From: Episyrphus balteatus
Taxonomy: Eukaryota; Arthropoda; Insecta; Diptera; Syrphidae
NCBI RefSeq assembly: GCF_945859705.1
Contig: NC_079134.1
Location: 71,383,323 to 71,447,322, forward strand
Reading direction: 5' to 3'
Length of the DNA: 64,000 bases
Both the position numbers and the translations under genes were made by a program. Under the pieces are notes generated by a model. That model saw only the letters and a list, made by a program, of their open reading frames with translations, searched no databases and was not told the DNA's origin. Below, piece by piece: positions 32,468-43,565 of the stretch; the first letter of the stretch is position 1; the number at the start of each line of letters is the position of its first letter.

Positions 32468-32945
32468 AAAAAAAAACTAAAAGAAATGGTCTAAAGACAA
32501 CTCCCCACCGATTTAATGAAAAAAATTTTATGTTTTATATTTTTTGTATGTATTTCAATACCAAAAAAAAACTTAATAAACTTCAATTTTTTAAATCTTT
32601 AACCCAAACATTTTTTTTTAAGTTGATTGAAAATTTTTTTGAAAAATTTCTTCAGTTGTAAATTTTTTGGTAATTTTATTTTACAAACCTAATTTTTTTT
32701 ATTTTTGAAAATTTTTTTTCAACAATGATTTTTCTTCGACAATTATAGTTATTTTTTATTCTGTTTAATACTTTTTGGGTATTATTAAAGTTCATAAGTT
32801 TAGAACTGTAAGATTCTTTTTTATTTTTTTGATACCCTAAACTACGAAAAAAAAAAACTACTTAAATTGAAAAAATAAAATATACAATTTGTTTAATTAA
32901 ATCGGTGGAGAGTTGTCTTTAGACCATTTCTTTTAGTTTTTTTAG
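32468..32945. mobile_element. ~475-bp MITE with ~48-bp terminal inverted repeats
   Basis: Left end AAAACTAAAAGAAATGGTCT and its reverse complement at 32895-32942 continue through GACAACTC and CACCGATTTAAT. The interior is AT-rich without coding. The left border of the 5.3-kb duplication (32693) lies inside this element, so the second copy (37999-38255) has only its right part. Confidence 0.7.
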
Positions 32946-33139
32946 TTACACGGTTAAAAATTCTGGCGTATTTTTACAGCTCTTGTATTAAAGCAATTTT
33001 CAATACAAAAAATATTACATTTTAATACCTCCAAAATATTTAAATTATTTTTAATCTTTTTTGTATTAAATTTCAATATTTAAGTACTAAGTTTATTTTT
33101 TGTAATACAAAAATTATTAGAAAATAACCTCCGTGGGTT

Positions 33140-33298
33140 AAATTCTAATCTTGTATTGAATTTTAATACCACTGTATTAGATTTTAATATTTTTGTATTA
33201 CATTTTAATATAAATGTATTAAAATGTAATACAAATTTATTAAAAATTAATATAAAAAGTATTAAATTGTAATACAAGAATATTAAATTTTAATCAAA
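33140..33298 (+). repeat. AT minisatellite, ~21-bp period, quasi-palindromic units
   Basis: Repeated variants of TGTATTAAATTTTAATA, each partly self-complementary. The same array occurs at 38453-38611 in the duplicate. The short open frame across it is an artefact. Confidence 0.7.
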
Positions 33299-33519
33299 CG
33301 ACGCCAGCCACAGTACACGTGTCAGGTCTGCCTTTAATTTTTATATTTCAATCGCAGTTAACAGCAAATTTTTTGGTTTGTTTTAATTTATAAAATGTCA
33401 TTTGAAAAAATTATAAATTAAAAATAAACAAATTTTCTTCGTGTTTCTTTGCGGAAAATGGTGAATAATTTTTTAAAAATCGGTAATTAAAAGTCGGTAA
33501 TTAAAATAATTACGCTAGC

Positions 33520-33577
33520 TGACATTGGTCGCCAAATTGATTTTTTCCATGTTTTGACAATTTGGCGACCAATGTCA
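33520..33577. other. Perfect 20-bp stem hairpin
   Basis: TGACATTGGTCGCCAAATTG pairs with the exact reverse complement at 33558-33577 across an 18-nt loop. It is preserved without change at 38833-38890. It may be a miniature inverted-repeat remnant or a hairpin RNA; the sequence alone cannot decide. Confidence 0.75.
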
Positions 33578-34330
33578 TTTTGGAATATATTACCTTCTTA
33601 TGTGTATTGTGGACGCCAGCCGCCATTTAATAAAAGAAAAAATCCATTGTTTGAGGCACCTTTTCTAAAAAAAAAATTAAATCAAAAACTGTAAATTTGT
33701 ACTAATTTGAAGGCGCTTTGTGTTTTTTCGAAGCAAAATGCATACATTGCAGATGAATTTTGATCGGCTGTAAGTTTTTACAAAGAAGGTTTTTTTTGCC
33801 AAACCCAGTATGTAGAAAGACTATGTTAAGCTTGTTAATGAAGTTGCAAAGCAAGAGATGGTTACATAAAACTAAGATCAAATTCGGGCAAAATTTCCAA
33901 TTTTTTTAAACTGAATCTGAATATTTTGGCCAAAAAGAGTACCCAAAGAATAGTAAATTTATAATTTTAGCTAATTAGATTTATTGCTTCTTAGTTTTAT
34001 GTAACCATCTCTTGCTTTGGGCCTACAAATAGAAATTGCAGCTTCATTAACAAGCTTAACATAGTCTTTCTACATATTGCTTTCTGAAGATTTATATTTT
34101 TTTTTCATTCAGGTCTTGTGCGCCACCTCAAGATGTTGACATACCTAACTGACTAAAATTTTGGTTGTGTACATTTTAGATCATGGTTCATGGACTAACG
34201 CACATTTTTTAGAATCTGAGAATAGGCTTTATTTTCATCGCTTTTACTTTGAACAGCTTTTTTAGGCGGTTCATTCTTAGTATTGTTTTCAGCATTTAAA
34301 TCGGTATTTACTGTTTTTCTGGGTTTGTCT

Positions 34331-35568
34331 CTAGATGTATTTTTGCTTCTGAACTCTTGGAATTTTTTTGGCAACTGGGCAGCCTCTATAGCTTGCCGGG
34401 TGATTACCCTGGCAGTTCACACATTTTGCTTTCTGATCTTTGCTCATCGGACAATTTTTAGTTGCATGTTTTCCTTCGCACTTTACACAAGCAAACTCGC
34501 GGTTGCAGTATTTTTGGGTATGACCAAAAGCTTGGCAACGTTTGCACTGCGGAACAACTTTAGATTTTCGGAGTGGTTCAATTTTAACAGCTATGCCAAA
34601 GATTGATCTTACTTTATAAATCTCCTCGACACTTTGTTTACTGTCAAAAGTTAGCATGAATAAAGGTAATAACCTTTTACTTGACGTGGATTCTCCAGAG
34701 GAGTTTTTAATTGTCTCATTTTTAAATAGATTGACTGCATCAAGGGCTTGGAAGCCTTTTTGTACAAGATCTTCCACTGCTTCCTCGGGAGAGCACGAGG
34801 AATGAAGACCTCTGGCTACTACTTTTATTGGCCTTGTAGCTTTGTTCTCATATGAGTGCCATTGAATTTGGTGTTTGCTCAGTTCTTCAGTGACAGATCT
34901 ATACTCGTCGGCTTCTTCGACTGTGACTTTCCAGTTGTCTTTGTTGTACGATGTGTATTTGCAAGCTTTTTAGTAGAATTTTCTATTATTTTCTTAAGAT
35001 ATCCAAAAATTGGAAATCCTGAGATCATAATTGGTGGTGGTGTAATTTTTTTGCTGCCTTTAGCGTGAGAATTTGATTTAACAATAGCTACCACATTATT
35101 CGTTTCATTAGTTTCTGTTAACAATTCTTTATTATTTTCGGTTTTAGAGCTTTTCTGATTTCTTAAACAAATCTCAGGACTCCCGTTTGGTTTACGTTTC
35201 TCTGTGATACGCTTATTTTTCTTTTTCTCAGTTTCAAACAAGAGCTCTTCTTCATCAGTTTGATATTCACGCTCAATATATTTTGGACTTAACTGAAGCG
35301 TGGACTCTGAATCTTTCTTGTCAAGTAAGGAAACTTTCTCTTCGAGCTTTTTCACTTGCAGCTGAAAACTTTGAACTAGAACTTCAAGTTGTTTTCTTGC
35401 CGCTATTTCCATTTGCCATTCATCAAAGTAGTTCTTTGATTTTGATTGGTCTATCTCTTTGTTTTCGATGGAACTATGTTGATCTGTAATGTCGATCTCT
35501 TCATTTTTCTTGGTCCCTTTTTCGTTGATGTGTTTAACATCAATAGTATTGTTTGGGGTTGTCGGCAC
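34331..35568 (-). pseudogene. Jockey-type ORF1 (gag-like, three zinc knuckles), copy 1
   Basis: The N-terminal part (35568-34879, 229 codons) is charged with a coiled-coil segment (QLEVLVQSFQLQVKKLEEKV). After a frame break near 34860 the C-terminal part (34777-34331) has a PRE_C2HC-like region (LFMLTFDSKQSVEEIYKVRS) and the knuckles CKRCQAFGHTQKYC, CVKCEGKHATKNC and CVNCQGNHPASYRGC. This order is typical of Jockey-clade LINE ORF1 proteins that package the RNA. No ORF2 follows: downstream on the minus strand the sequence enters the element's inverted repeat at about 34200, so this is an isolated ORF1 fragment. An upstream 71-codon frame (36155-35940) may be its detached N-terminus. Confidence 0.75.
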
Positions 35569-35579
35569 AGATAAAAATA

Positions 35580-35938
35580 GACCACATAAAATAGAACAAA
35601 AACAATAAGATTTCTCTATGTTTCTTATTCTCTCTTATTGTTTAAAAATCTGCAAAAAATTAAAAAAAACGATGACCAGGCTGGGAATCGAACTGGAGAC
35701 TTCAAATCATTAGTCGTCCACCTTACCACCTGAACCAACCTGCCATGAAAATATTGATCACGATTTTTGTTCTAGTGCTAAGTTGCAAATAAAATCAACT
35801 CTTCAGTCAAATTTTAATAAGATTTTCTCTATAAAAATAATAAGAAATCTCCTTAAAAAAACCTTATTAATCGTTGATTTTAATAAGATTTCCTTATGAA
35901 ATGTATGGAAGGTAAAACAATATGGCAATCTGTTAGTT
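35580..35938 (-). mobile_element. SINE-like insertion with A/B boxes, copy 1
   Basis: On the minus strand GGTTGGTTCAGGTGGTAAGG (A-box-like) and AGTTCGATTCCCAG (B box) lie about 45 bp apart around 35745-35680. The surrounding ~360 bp has recurrent AATAAGATTTYCTYTAT words at 35612, 35818 and 35880 and no coding sequence. It separates the 71-codon frame from the rest of ORF1, which suggests insertion. The tRNA T-stem does not pair, so it is not a tRNA gene. Confidence 0.5.
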
Positions 35939-35939
35939 T

Positions 35940-36155
35940 TTAGCGGGTCATATTTTTCTCTGTGGGTGATGTAACCCCTGAAGTAAATTTGTTTGGGGGA
36001 GTTCTTTGCATCTTTGAACTCCGTCTCTCAATATTTATAAGGAATAATTGGTCCTCCCCAGAATCCATAGGACCGACCTCTAAAGAGAGTGGATTTACCA
36101 GTTTAACTGGATTGCCACCTGGGGTATTTAATCTAGTCGTTTTGTTCATTGCCAT
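35940..36155 (-). pseudogene. Possible N-terminal fragment of the Jockey-type ORF1, copy 1
   Basis: A 71-codon frame starting MAMNKTTRLNTPGG, proline- and asparagine-rich and polar, upstream of and collinear with ORF1 once the SINE-like segment is set aside. It has no domain that I recognise, and assignment rests on position. The identical frame lies at 41284-41499. Confidence 0.4.
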
Positions 36156-36540
36156 AATTTTTTTTTATCTTTGTTTTCGTACCATAAATAGGTCAGTTAC
36201 TTCTATCTATAGTTTATATTCAGCCGCCCCACAGGGTACAGACGCTGACCAGTGTGCCGCACAATATGTGTCAGGACGCTCTTGGATTTAATTGTGAGCT
36301 GGTGCATTCAGAGCGATATTTCTGTTCTTTTGCTTCTAGTTCCTGAAAAGATAATTCAGGTGACTCAGCTCGTGGATCGAATGGATACAACGCTCGTCGT
36401 TAGTTGGATATCCAGCGGGCACCGCGAGGAGGTGACGATGCGATTTTGCCACGCCACGCTGTTTTATGAAATAATTTTTAATAAAATAATTTTCAAAGTT
36501 AAAATTTGGAAAAAAATGAAAAAAATAAAATATTAAACTA

Positions 36541-37442
36541 CAGTAGGTGGCCACATGATTATGACCGATGAAAATTTTCACAAATATTTTACGCTAAAAA
36601 CTAATTTTATTTAATTTTTTCTGTACAGAAATTATTATTACGGCTTTCTACTATAACGCTAGAGTGTCACGTACTTTCTAAGTAAGAAAAATTAAAGAAA
36701 AAACAGGCTTGGTAATTTTCCAGGGATGAATTCCACAAATAACGCTCTTTGGGGGTTCTTAGCGAAATGCTGCAGAAAACCTCATACCAACTGGTGGAAA
36801 AACTTAGAGGTGAGTGGCTGAATCATTACAAGCACGGAACAACAACTCATTCAGGGAAAAATGGAGTTCCCGAAAGAATACAGGCAGTTTTGCAACAAAA
36901 GGATGGTCTCCTCTATAGTCATCAATTTTTTTGACTTTGCTTCTTTAAACAAAAAATTAGTATTGGCATAATGTTGTATAAAACTTTATGCCAATACTAA
37001 TTTTTTGTTTAAAGAAGCAAAGTCAAAAAAATTGATGACGATAGAGGAGACCATCATTTTTTTAATATTTCGTGTGCTTTCCTTTTGTTGCAAAACTGCC
37101 TGTATTCTTTCGGGAACTCTATTTTTCCCTGAATGAGTTGTTGTTCCGTGCTTGTAATGATTCAGCCACTCACCTCTAAGCTTTTCCACCAGTTGGTATG
37201 AGGTTTTCTGCAGCATTTCGCTAAGAACCCCCAAAGAGCGTTATTTGTGGAATTCATCCCTGGAAAATTACCAAGCCTGTTTTTTCTTTAATTTTTCTTA
37301 CTTAGGAAGTACGTGACACTCTAGCGTTATAGTAGAAAGCCGTAATAATAATTTCTGTACAGAAAAAATTAAATAAAATTAGTTTTTAGCGTAAAAAATT
37401 TGTGAAAATTTTCATCGGTCATAATCCTGTGGCCACCTATTG
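36541..37442. mobile_element. Palindromic Tc1-like MITE, copy 1
   Basis: Ends CAGTAGGTGGCCACATGATT and, in reverse complement, CAATAGGTGGCCACAGGATT, flanked by TA (36539-36540, 37443-37444). Arms of ~430 bp are almost identical and close on a loop of about 20 bases around 36970-36990. The right arm has an extra ~27 bp (near 37050-37078). The CAGT start, the TTATGACC word and the TA duplication fit Tc1-like elements. Open frames over each arm (MGVLSEMLQKTSYQLVE) mirror each other because of the palindrome; no transposase motif is seen. Confidence 0.85.
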
Positions 37443-38832
37443 TAATTTTTTTGTTTTGTTTTTACGTGGCTGGACTTCTTGGTAAATTATTTAATGAAAC
37501 ATTAACCTTCCATTATTCTTTAACATTCAGATAATGTGAAGACAATAAAATGGGACAGTATTGGATTAACCTTGAATTAATGCTATGTTTCAATCTAGGA
37601 AAAAATATTTCTCTGAAAATCAGGAAGTATGATTTTAAGAGTCCTTTTACTATTATCAACTGCTTACTTACATATCTTGTTAATGCTTTTTTGTATATTA
37701 GGGTGGAGTGAAAAAAACATTTTTTTTTTCGATATTTGCGTGTCCTGTATTATCAATCGTTAGTCCATGAACCATGATCTAAAATGTACACAACCAAAAT
37801 TTTAGTCAGTTAGGTATGTCAACATCTTGAGGTGGCGCACTAGACCTGAATGAAAAAAAAATATAAATCTTCAGAAAGCAATATGTAGAAAGACTATGTT
37901 AAGCTTGTTAATGAAGCTGCAATTTCTATTTGTAGGCCCAAAGCAAGAGATGGTTACATAAAACTAAGAAGCAATAAATCTAATTAGCTAAAATTATATT
38001 TTTTTTATTTTTGAAAATTTTTTTTCAACAATGATTTTTCTTCGACAATTATAGTTATTTTTTATTCTGTTTAATACTTTTTGGGTATTATTAAAGTTCA
38101 TAAGTTTAGAACTGTAAGATTCTTTTTTATTTTTTTGATACCCTAAACTACGAAAAAAAAAAAACTACTTAAATTGAAAAAATAAAATATACAATTTGTT
38201 TAATTAAATCGGTGGAGAGTTGTCTTTAGACCATTTCTTTTAGTTTTTTTTAGTTACACGGTTAAAAATTCTGGCGTATTTTTTTAATACAGCTCTTGTA
38301 TTAAAGCAATTTTCAATACAAAAAATATTACATTTTAATACCTCCAAAATATTAAAATTATTTTTAATCTTTTTTGTATTAAATTTCAATATTTAAGTAC
38401 TAAGTTTATTTTTTGTAATACAAAAATTATTAGAAAATAACCTCCGTGGGTTAAATTCTAATCTTGTATTGAATTTTAATACCACTGTATTAGATTTTAA
38501 TATTTTTGTATTACATTTTAATATAAATGTATTAAAATGTAATACAAATTTATTAAAAATTAATATAAAAAGTATTAAATTGTAATACAAGAATATTAAA
38601 TTTTAATCAAACGACGCCAGCCACAGTACACGTGTCAGGTCTGCCTTTAATTTTTATATTTCAATCGCAGTTAACAGCAAATTTTTTGGTTTGTTTTAAT
38701 TTATAAAATGTCATTTGAAAAAATTATAAATTAAAAATAAACAAATTTTCTTCGTGTTTCTTTGCGGAAAATGGTGAATAATTTTTTAAAAATCGGTAAT
38801 TAAAAGTCGGTAATTAAAATAATTACGCTAGC

Positions 38833-38890
38833 TGACATTGGTCGCCAAATTGATTTTTTCCATGTTTTGACAATTTGGCGACCAATGTCA
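38833..38890. other. Perfect 20-bp stem hairpin, duplicate copy
   Basis: Identical to 33520-33577, shifted by 5313 bp. Confidence 0.75.
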
Positions 38891-39643
38891 TTTTGGAATA
38901 TATTACCTTCTTATGTGTATTGTGGACGCCAGCCGCCATTTAATAAAAGAAAAAATCCATTGTTTGAGGCACCTTTTCTAAAAAAAAAATTAAATCAAAA
39001 ACTGTAAATTTGTACTAATTTGAAGGCGCTTTGTGTTTTTTCGAAGCAAAATGCATACATTGCAGATGAATTTTGATCGGCTGTAAGTTTTTACAAAGAA
39101 GGTTTTTTTTGCCAAACCCAGTATGTAGAAAGACTATGTTAAGCTTGTTAATGAAGTTGCAAAGCAAGAGATGGTTACATAAAACTAAGATCAAATTCGG
39201 GCAAAATTTCCAATTTTTTTAAACTGAATCTGAATATTTTGGCCAAAAAGAGTACCCAAAGAATAGTAAATTTATAATTTTAGCTAATTAGATTTATTGC
39301 TTCTTAGTTTTATGTAACCATCTCTTGCTTTGGGCCTACAAATAGAAATTGCAGCTTCATTAACAAGCTTAGCATAGTCTTTCTACATATTGCTTTCTGA
39401 AGATTTATATTTTTTTTTCATTCAGGTCTAGTGCGCCACCTCAAGATGTTGACATACCTAACTGACTAAAATTTTGGTTGTGTACATTTTAGATCATGGT
39501 TCATGGACTAACGCACATTTTTTAGAATCTGAGAATAGGCTTTATTTTCATCGCTTTTACTTTGAACAGCTTTTTTAGGCGGTTCATTCTTAGTATTGTT
39601 TTCAGCATTTAAATCGGTATTTACTGTTTTTCTGGGTTTGTCT

Positions 39644-40881
39644 CTAGATGTATTTTTGCTTCTGAACTCTTGGAATTTTTTTGGCAACTGGGCAGCCTCT
39701 ATAGCTTGCCGGGTGATTACCCTGGCAGTTCACACATTTTGCTTTCTGATCTTTGCTCATCGGACAATTTTTAGTTGCATGTTTTCCTTCGCACTTTACA
39801 CAAGCAAACTCGCGGTTGCAGTATTTTTGGGTATGACCAAAAGCTTGGCAACGTTTGCACTGCGGAACAACTTTAGATTTTCGGAGTGGTTCAATTTTAA
39901 CAGCTATGCCAAAGATTGATCTTACTTTATAAATCTCCTCGACACTTTGTTTACTGTCAAAAGTTAGCATGAATAAAGGTAATAACCTTTTACTTGACGT
40001 GGATTCTCCAGAGGAGTTTTTAATTGTCTCATTTTTAAATAGATTGACTGCATCAAGGGCTTGGAAGCCTTTTTGTACAAGATCTTCCACTGCTTCCTCG
40101 GGAGAGCACGAGGAATGAAGACCTCTGGCTACTACTTTTATTGGCCTTGTAGCTTTGTTCTCATATGAGTGCCATTGAATTTGGTGTTTGCTCAGTTCTT
40201 CAGTGACAGATCTATACTCGTCGGCTTCTTCGACTGTGACTTTCCAGTTGTCTTTGTTGTACGATGTGTATTTGCAAGCTTTTTAGTAGAATTTTCTATT
40301 ATTTTCTTAAGATATCCAAAAATTGGAAATCCTGAGATCATAATTGGTGGTGGTGTAATTTTTTTGCTGCCTTTAGCGTGAGAATTTGATTTAACAATAG
40401 CTACCACATTATTCGTTTCATTAGTTTCTGTTAACAATTCTTTATTATTTTCGGTTTTAGAGCTTTTCTGATTTCTTAAACAAATCTCAGGACTCCCGTT
40501 TGGTTTACGTTTCTCTGTGATACGCTTATTTTTCTTTTTCTCAGTTTCAAACAAGAGCTCTTCTTCATCAGTTTGATATTCACGCTCAATATATTTTGGA
40601 CTTAACTGAAGCGTGGACTCTGAATCTTTCTTGTCAAGTAAGGAAACTTTCTCTTCGAGCTTTTTCACTTGCAGCTGAAAACTTTGAACTAGAACTTCAA
40701 ATTGTTTTCTTGCCGCTATTTCCATTTGCCATTCATCAAAGTAGTTCTTTGATTTTGATTGGTCTATCTCTTTGTTTTCGATGGAACTATGTTGATCTGT
40801 AATGTCGATCTCTTCATTTTTCTTGGTCCCTTTTTCGTTGATGTGTTTAACATCAATAGTATTGTTTGGGGTTGTCGGCAC
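39644..40881 (-). pseudogene. Jockey-type ORF1, copy 2
   Basis: Same structure as 34331-35568, with one amino-acid change in the coiled coil (LEVLV to FEVLV). Because the upstream junction differs by ~31 bp, the open frame extends to 41082 here, through SINE-like sequence. The extension is not expected to be part of the protein. Confidence 0.75.
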
Positions 40882-40892
40882 AGATAAAAATA

Positions 40893-41282
40893 GACCACAT
40901 AAAATAGAACAAAAACAATAAGATTTCTCTATGGTTTTCATCCAAGAAGGAAACCTTATTAAAACAATCGAGTTTTCCTTATTGTTTAAAAATCTGCAAA
41001 AAATTAAAAAAAACGATGACCAGGCTGGGAATCGAACTGGAGACTTCAAATCATTAGTCGCCCACCTTACCACCTGAACCAACCTGCCATGAAAATATTG
41101 ATCACGATTTTTGTTCTAGTGCTAAGTTGCAAATAAAATCAACTCTTCAGTCAAATTTTAATAAGATTTTCTCTATAAAAATAATAAAAAATCTCCTTAA
41201 AAAAACCTTATTAATCGTTGATTTTAATAAGATTTCCTTATGAAATGTATGGAAGGTAAAACAATATGGCAATCTGTTAGTT
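40893..41282 (-). mobile_element. SINE-like insertion with A/B boxes, copy 2
   Basis: Homologous to 35580-35938 but with a different 5'-flank segment (about 40931-40978), where copy 1 looks shortened. The A and B boxes lie at about 41089-41024. Which version is ancestral is not clear. Confidence 0.5.
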
Positions 41283-41283
41283 T

Positions 41284-41499
41284 TTAGCGGGTCATATTTT
41301 TCTCTGTGGGTGATGTAACCCCTGAAGTAAATTTGTTTGGGGGAGTTCTTTGCATCTTTGAACTCCGTCTCTCAATATTTATAAGGAATAATTGGTCCTC
41401 CCCAGAATCCATAGGACCGACCTCTAAAGAGAGTGGATTTACCAGTTTAACTGGATTGCCACCTGGGGTATTTAATCTAGTCGTTTTGTTCATTGCCAT
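41284..41499 (-). pseudogene. Possible N-terminal fragment of ORF1, copy 2
   Basis: Identical 71-codon frame to 35940-36155. Confidence 0.4.
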
Positions 41500-41884
41500 A
41501 ATTTTTTTTTATCTTTGTTTTCGTACCATAAATAGGTCAGTTACTTCTATCCATAGTTTATATTCAGCCGCCCCACAGGGTACAGACGCTGACCAGTGTG
41601 CCGCACAATATGTGTCAGGACGCTCTTGGATTTAATTGTGAGCTGGTGCATTCAGAGCGATATTTCTGTTCTTTTGCTTCTAGTTCCTGAAAAGATAATT
41701 CAGGTGACTCAGCTCGTGGATCGAATGGATACAACGCTCGTCGTTAGTTGGATATCCAGCGGGCACCGCGAGGAGGTGACGATGCGATTTTGCCACGCCA
41801 CGCTGTTTTATGAAATAATTTTTAATAAAATAATTTTCAAAGTTAAAATTTGGAAAAAAATGAAAAAAATAAAATATTAAACTA

Positions 41885-42786
41885 CAGTAGGTGGCCACAT
41901 GATTATGACCGATGAAAATTTTCACAAATATTTTACGCTAAAAACTAATTTTATTTAATTTTTTCTGTACAGAAATTATTATTACGGCTTTCTACTATAA
42001 CGCTAGAGTGTCACGTACTTTCTAAGTAAGAAAAATTAAAGAAAAAACAGGCTTGGTAATTTTCCAGGGATGAATTCCACAAATAACGCTCTTTGGGGGT
42101 TCTTAGCGAAATGCTGCAGAAAACCTCATACCAACTGGTGGAAAAACTTAGAGGTGAGTGGCTGAATCATTACAAGCACGGAACAACAACTCATTCAGGG
42201 AAAAATGGAGTTCCCGAAAGAATACAGGCAGTTTTGCAACAAAAGGATGGTCTCCTCTATAGTCATCAATTTTTTTGACTTTGCTTCTTTAAACAAAAAA
42301 TTAGTATTGGCATAATGTTGTATAAAACTTTATGCCAATACTAATTTTTTGTTTAAAGAAGCAAAGTCAAAAAAATTGATGACGATAGAGGAGACCATCA
42401 TTTTTTTAATATTTCGTGTGCTTTCCTTTTGTTGCAAAACTGCCTGTATTCTTTCGGGAACTCTATTTTTCCCTGAATGAGTTGTTGTTCCGTGCTTGTA
42501 ATGATTCAGCCACTCACCTCTAAGCTTTTCCACCAGTTGGTATGAGGTTTTCTGCAGCATTTCGCTAAGAACCCCCAAAGAGCGTTATTTGTGGAATTCA
42601 TCCCTGGAAAATTATCAAGCCTGTTTTTTCTTTAATTTTTCTTACTTAAGAAGTACGTGACACTCTAGCGTTATAGTAGAAAGCCGTAATAATAATTTCT
42701 GTACAGAAAAAATTAAATAAAATTAGTTTTTAGCGTAAAAAATTTGTGAAAATTTTCATCGGTCATAATCCTGTGGCCACCTATTG
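41885..42786. mobile_element. Palindromic Tc1-like MITE, copy 2
   Basis: Duplicate of 36541-37442 with the same TA flanks (41883-41884, 42787-42788), so it was present before the 5.3-kb duplication. Confidence 0.85.
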
Positions 42787-43565
42787 TAATTTTTTTGTTT
42801 TGTTTTTACGTGGCTGGACTTCTTGGTAAATTATTTAATGAAACATTAACCTTCCATTATTCTTTAACATTCAGATAATGTGAAGACAATAAAATGGGAC
42901 AGTATTGGATTAACCTTGAATTAATGCTATGTTTCAATCTAGGAAAAAATATTTCTCTGAAAATCAGGAAGTATGATTTTAAGAGTCCTTTTACTATTAT
43001 CAACTGCTTACTTACATATCTTGTTAATGCTTTTTTGTATATTAGGGTGGAGTGAAAAAAACATTTTTTTTTTCGATTTTTGCGTGTCCTGTATTATCAA
43101 TCGTTAGTCCATGAACCATGATCTAAAATGTACACAACCAAAATTTTAGTCAGTTAGGTATGTCAACATCTTGAGGTGGCGCACTAGACCTGAATGAAAA
43201 AAAAATATAAATCTTCAGAAAGCAATATGTAGAAAGACTATGTTAAGCTTGTTAATGAAGCTGCAATTTCTATTTGTAGGCCCAAAGCAAGAGATGGTTA
43301 CATAAAACTAAGAAGCAATAAATCTAATTAGCTAAAATTATAAATTTACTATTAGCAATCTTTGGGTACTTTTTTTGGCCAAAATATTCAGATTCTGTTA
43401 AAAAAAAAAATTGGAAATTTTGCCCGAATTTGATCTTAGTTTTATGTAACAATCTCTTGCCTTGCAACTTCATTAACAAGCTTAACATAGTCTTTCTACA
43501 TACTGGGTTTGGCAAAAAAAAACCTTCTTAATGTACACATTCACACACATTCACACCGTAATAAA

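Larger units (their letters stand above)
32693..37998. repeat. 5.3-kb tandem duplication, unit 1
   Basis: Nearly identical to 37999-43338 (offset 5306-5344). By eye there are about ten single-base differences plus a 31-bp length difference at 35610-35640 against 40930-40980. The junction joins CTAAAATTATA to TTTTTTTTATTTTTG with at most 1 bp of shared sequence. The unit begins inside one MITE and ends inside the right arm of another element, so its borders follow no element boundary. Confidence 0.92.
33783..37998. mobile_element. Long-TIR element, copy 1, right arm truncated
   Basis: Left arm 33783-34200 (AAGAAGGTTTTTTTTGCCAA inward) and a partial right arm 37757-37998. The complete version is 39096-43529. 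The truncation point is the duplication junction. Confidence 0.8.
37999..43338. repeat. 5.3-kb tandem duplication, unit 2
   Basis: Second copy of 32693-37998. It continues into the complete right arm and the original flank beyond 43338, so this end is the ancestral one. See unit 1 for differences. Confidence 0.92.
39096..43529. mobile_element. Long-TIR element, complete copy (~4.4 kb, ~420-bp arms)
   Basis: Left arm 39096-39513 begins AAGAAGGTTTTTTTTGCCAA. The right arm 43102-43529 is its reverse complement. Both contain the nested word AGCAAGAGATGGTTACATAA, once or twice in inverted order. Between the arms lie the Jockey ORF1 fragment, the SINE-like segment and the palindromic Tc1-like MITE. 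No transposase is present and no target duplication could be fixed, so the superfamily is open. Confidence 0.7.

Noticed and set aside
34331..35568. Telomeric HeT-A/TART-type gag
   Set aside because: Zinc knuckles alone are shared by all Jockey-like ORF1 proteins; no telomeric array or head-to-tail copies are seen.
36749..37234. Mirror-image frames MGVLSEMLQKTSYQLVE on both strands (also 42093-42578)
   Set aside because: Produced by the palindromic arms of a MITE; no transposase or other domain.
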